From Pseudomonadales bacterium (lineage in GTDB: Bacteria; Pseudomonadota; Gammaproteobacteria; Pseudomonadales; Azotimanducaceae): 6,530 nt of DNA. The position numbers and the translations under genes are program-made. The DNA lies in assembly GCA_029244465.1 (NCBI GenBank), contig JAQWQN010000054.1, forward strand, positions 1-6,530, read 5' to 3'. The notes beneath the pieces were generated by a model, which had not been told where the DNA came from, ran no database searches, and was given only the letters and a program-made list of their open reading frames with translations. Of this stretch, positions 6,461 through 6,530 are shown one piece after another; within the stretch, counting starts at the first letter, position 1; every line of letters begins with the position of its first letter.

Positions 6461-6530
6461 ATGAAGAGACGACAAGAATTTGATCGAGCGCTCAACCCCG
6501 GTGGTGGGAGTACGCAAACAATAGACCAAC
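6461..6530 (+). CDS. Start of an unrecognised gene, 3' end outside the window
   Basis: An ATG with a strong ribosome binding site opens a frame that stays open for 23 codons to the window end, beginning MKRRQEFDRALNP and then a Gly-rich GGGST. There is no signal peptide or membrane segment in the visible part, so the product is probably cytoplasmic. Too little is present to name a family. Confidence 0.5.
   Translation, partial: MKRRQEFDRALNPGGGSTQTIDQ

Noticed and set aside
1..6530. CRISPR array, tRNA, rRNA, insertion sequence or phage genes
   Set aside because: No regularly spaced repeats, no cloverleaf-like sequence, no transposase or integrase frames and no terminal inverted repeats were found on either strand by eye.

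Overview
The window reads as a piece of chromosome from a Gram-negative bacterium. The first gene is an outer-membrane TonB-dependent receptor. Base composition, codon use and gene types would fit a proteobacterium, possibly a marine gammaproteobacterium, but that placement is inference only. All genes that can be supported lie on the + strand and are separated by long gaps, so this is a string of single genes and not a tight operon.

Layout. (1) 1-1731: the 3' part of a ZnuD-like TonB-dependent receptor, cut by the window start, with a His/Asp/Glu-rich loop typical of zinc-type receptors. A perfect 13-bp inverted repeat follows it at 1765-1800. (2) 1801-2273: intergenic, with no convincing gene. 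(3) 2288-3448: an intact amidohydrolase-2 (ACMSD-like, COG2159) gene with a good ribosome binding site. (4) 3449-3710: intergenic, with a 12-bp palindrome and one copy of a diverged repeat whose partner lies at 6370-6390. (5) 3711-4940: an intact membrane-bound di-iron fatty acid hydroxylase/sterol desaturase superfamily gene resembling alkylglycerol monooxygenase. A TATACT element only 6 bases before its ATG suggests a leaderless transcript. (6) about 5023-5989: a decayed gene of the GrdB/PrdB-like reductase selenoprotein B family. (7) 5990-6460: no supported gene. (8) 6461 to the end: the first 23 codons of a further gene behind a strong ribosome binding site.

The most notable item is the decayed gene. 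Its reading frame contains a TGA in the redox motif U-P-N-C, where Cys homologues carry C-x-x-C. The TGA is followed 17 bases later by a GC-rich hairpin with a GG-starting loop, which fits the bacterial SECIS pattern, so this was very probably a selenoprotein. The same frame also holds a TAA near the N-terminus and a second TGA in a conserved stretch. It has no usable start codon, and a frameshift puts the conserved C-terminal stretch in another frame. The copy therefore looks inactivated and may record loss of selenocysteine use or of this reductase in the lineage.

The three better-preserved genes (metal uptake, metal-dependent amidohydrolase, di-iron lipid hydroxylase) share metal dependence, but nothing in the sequence shows that they form one pathway.
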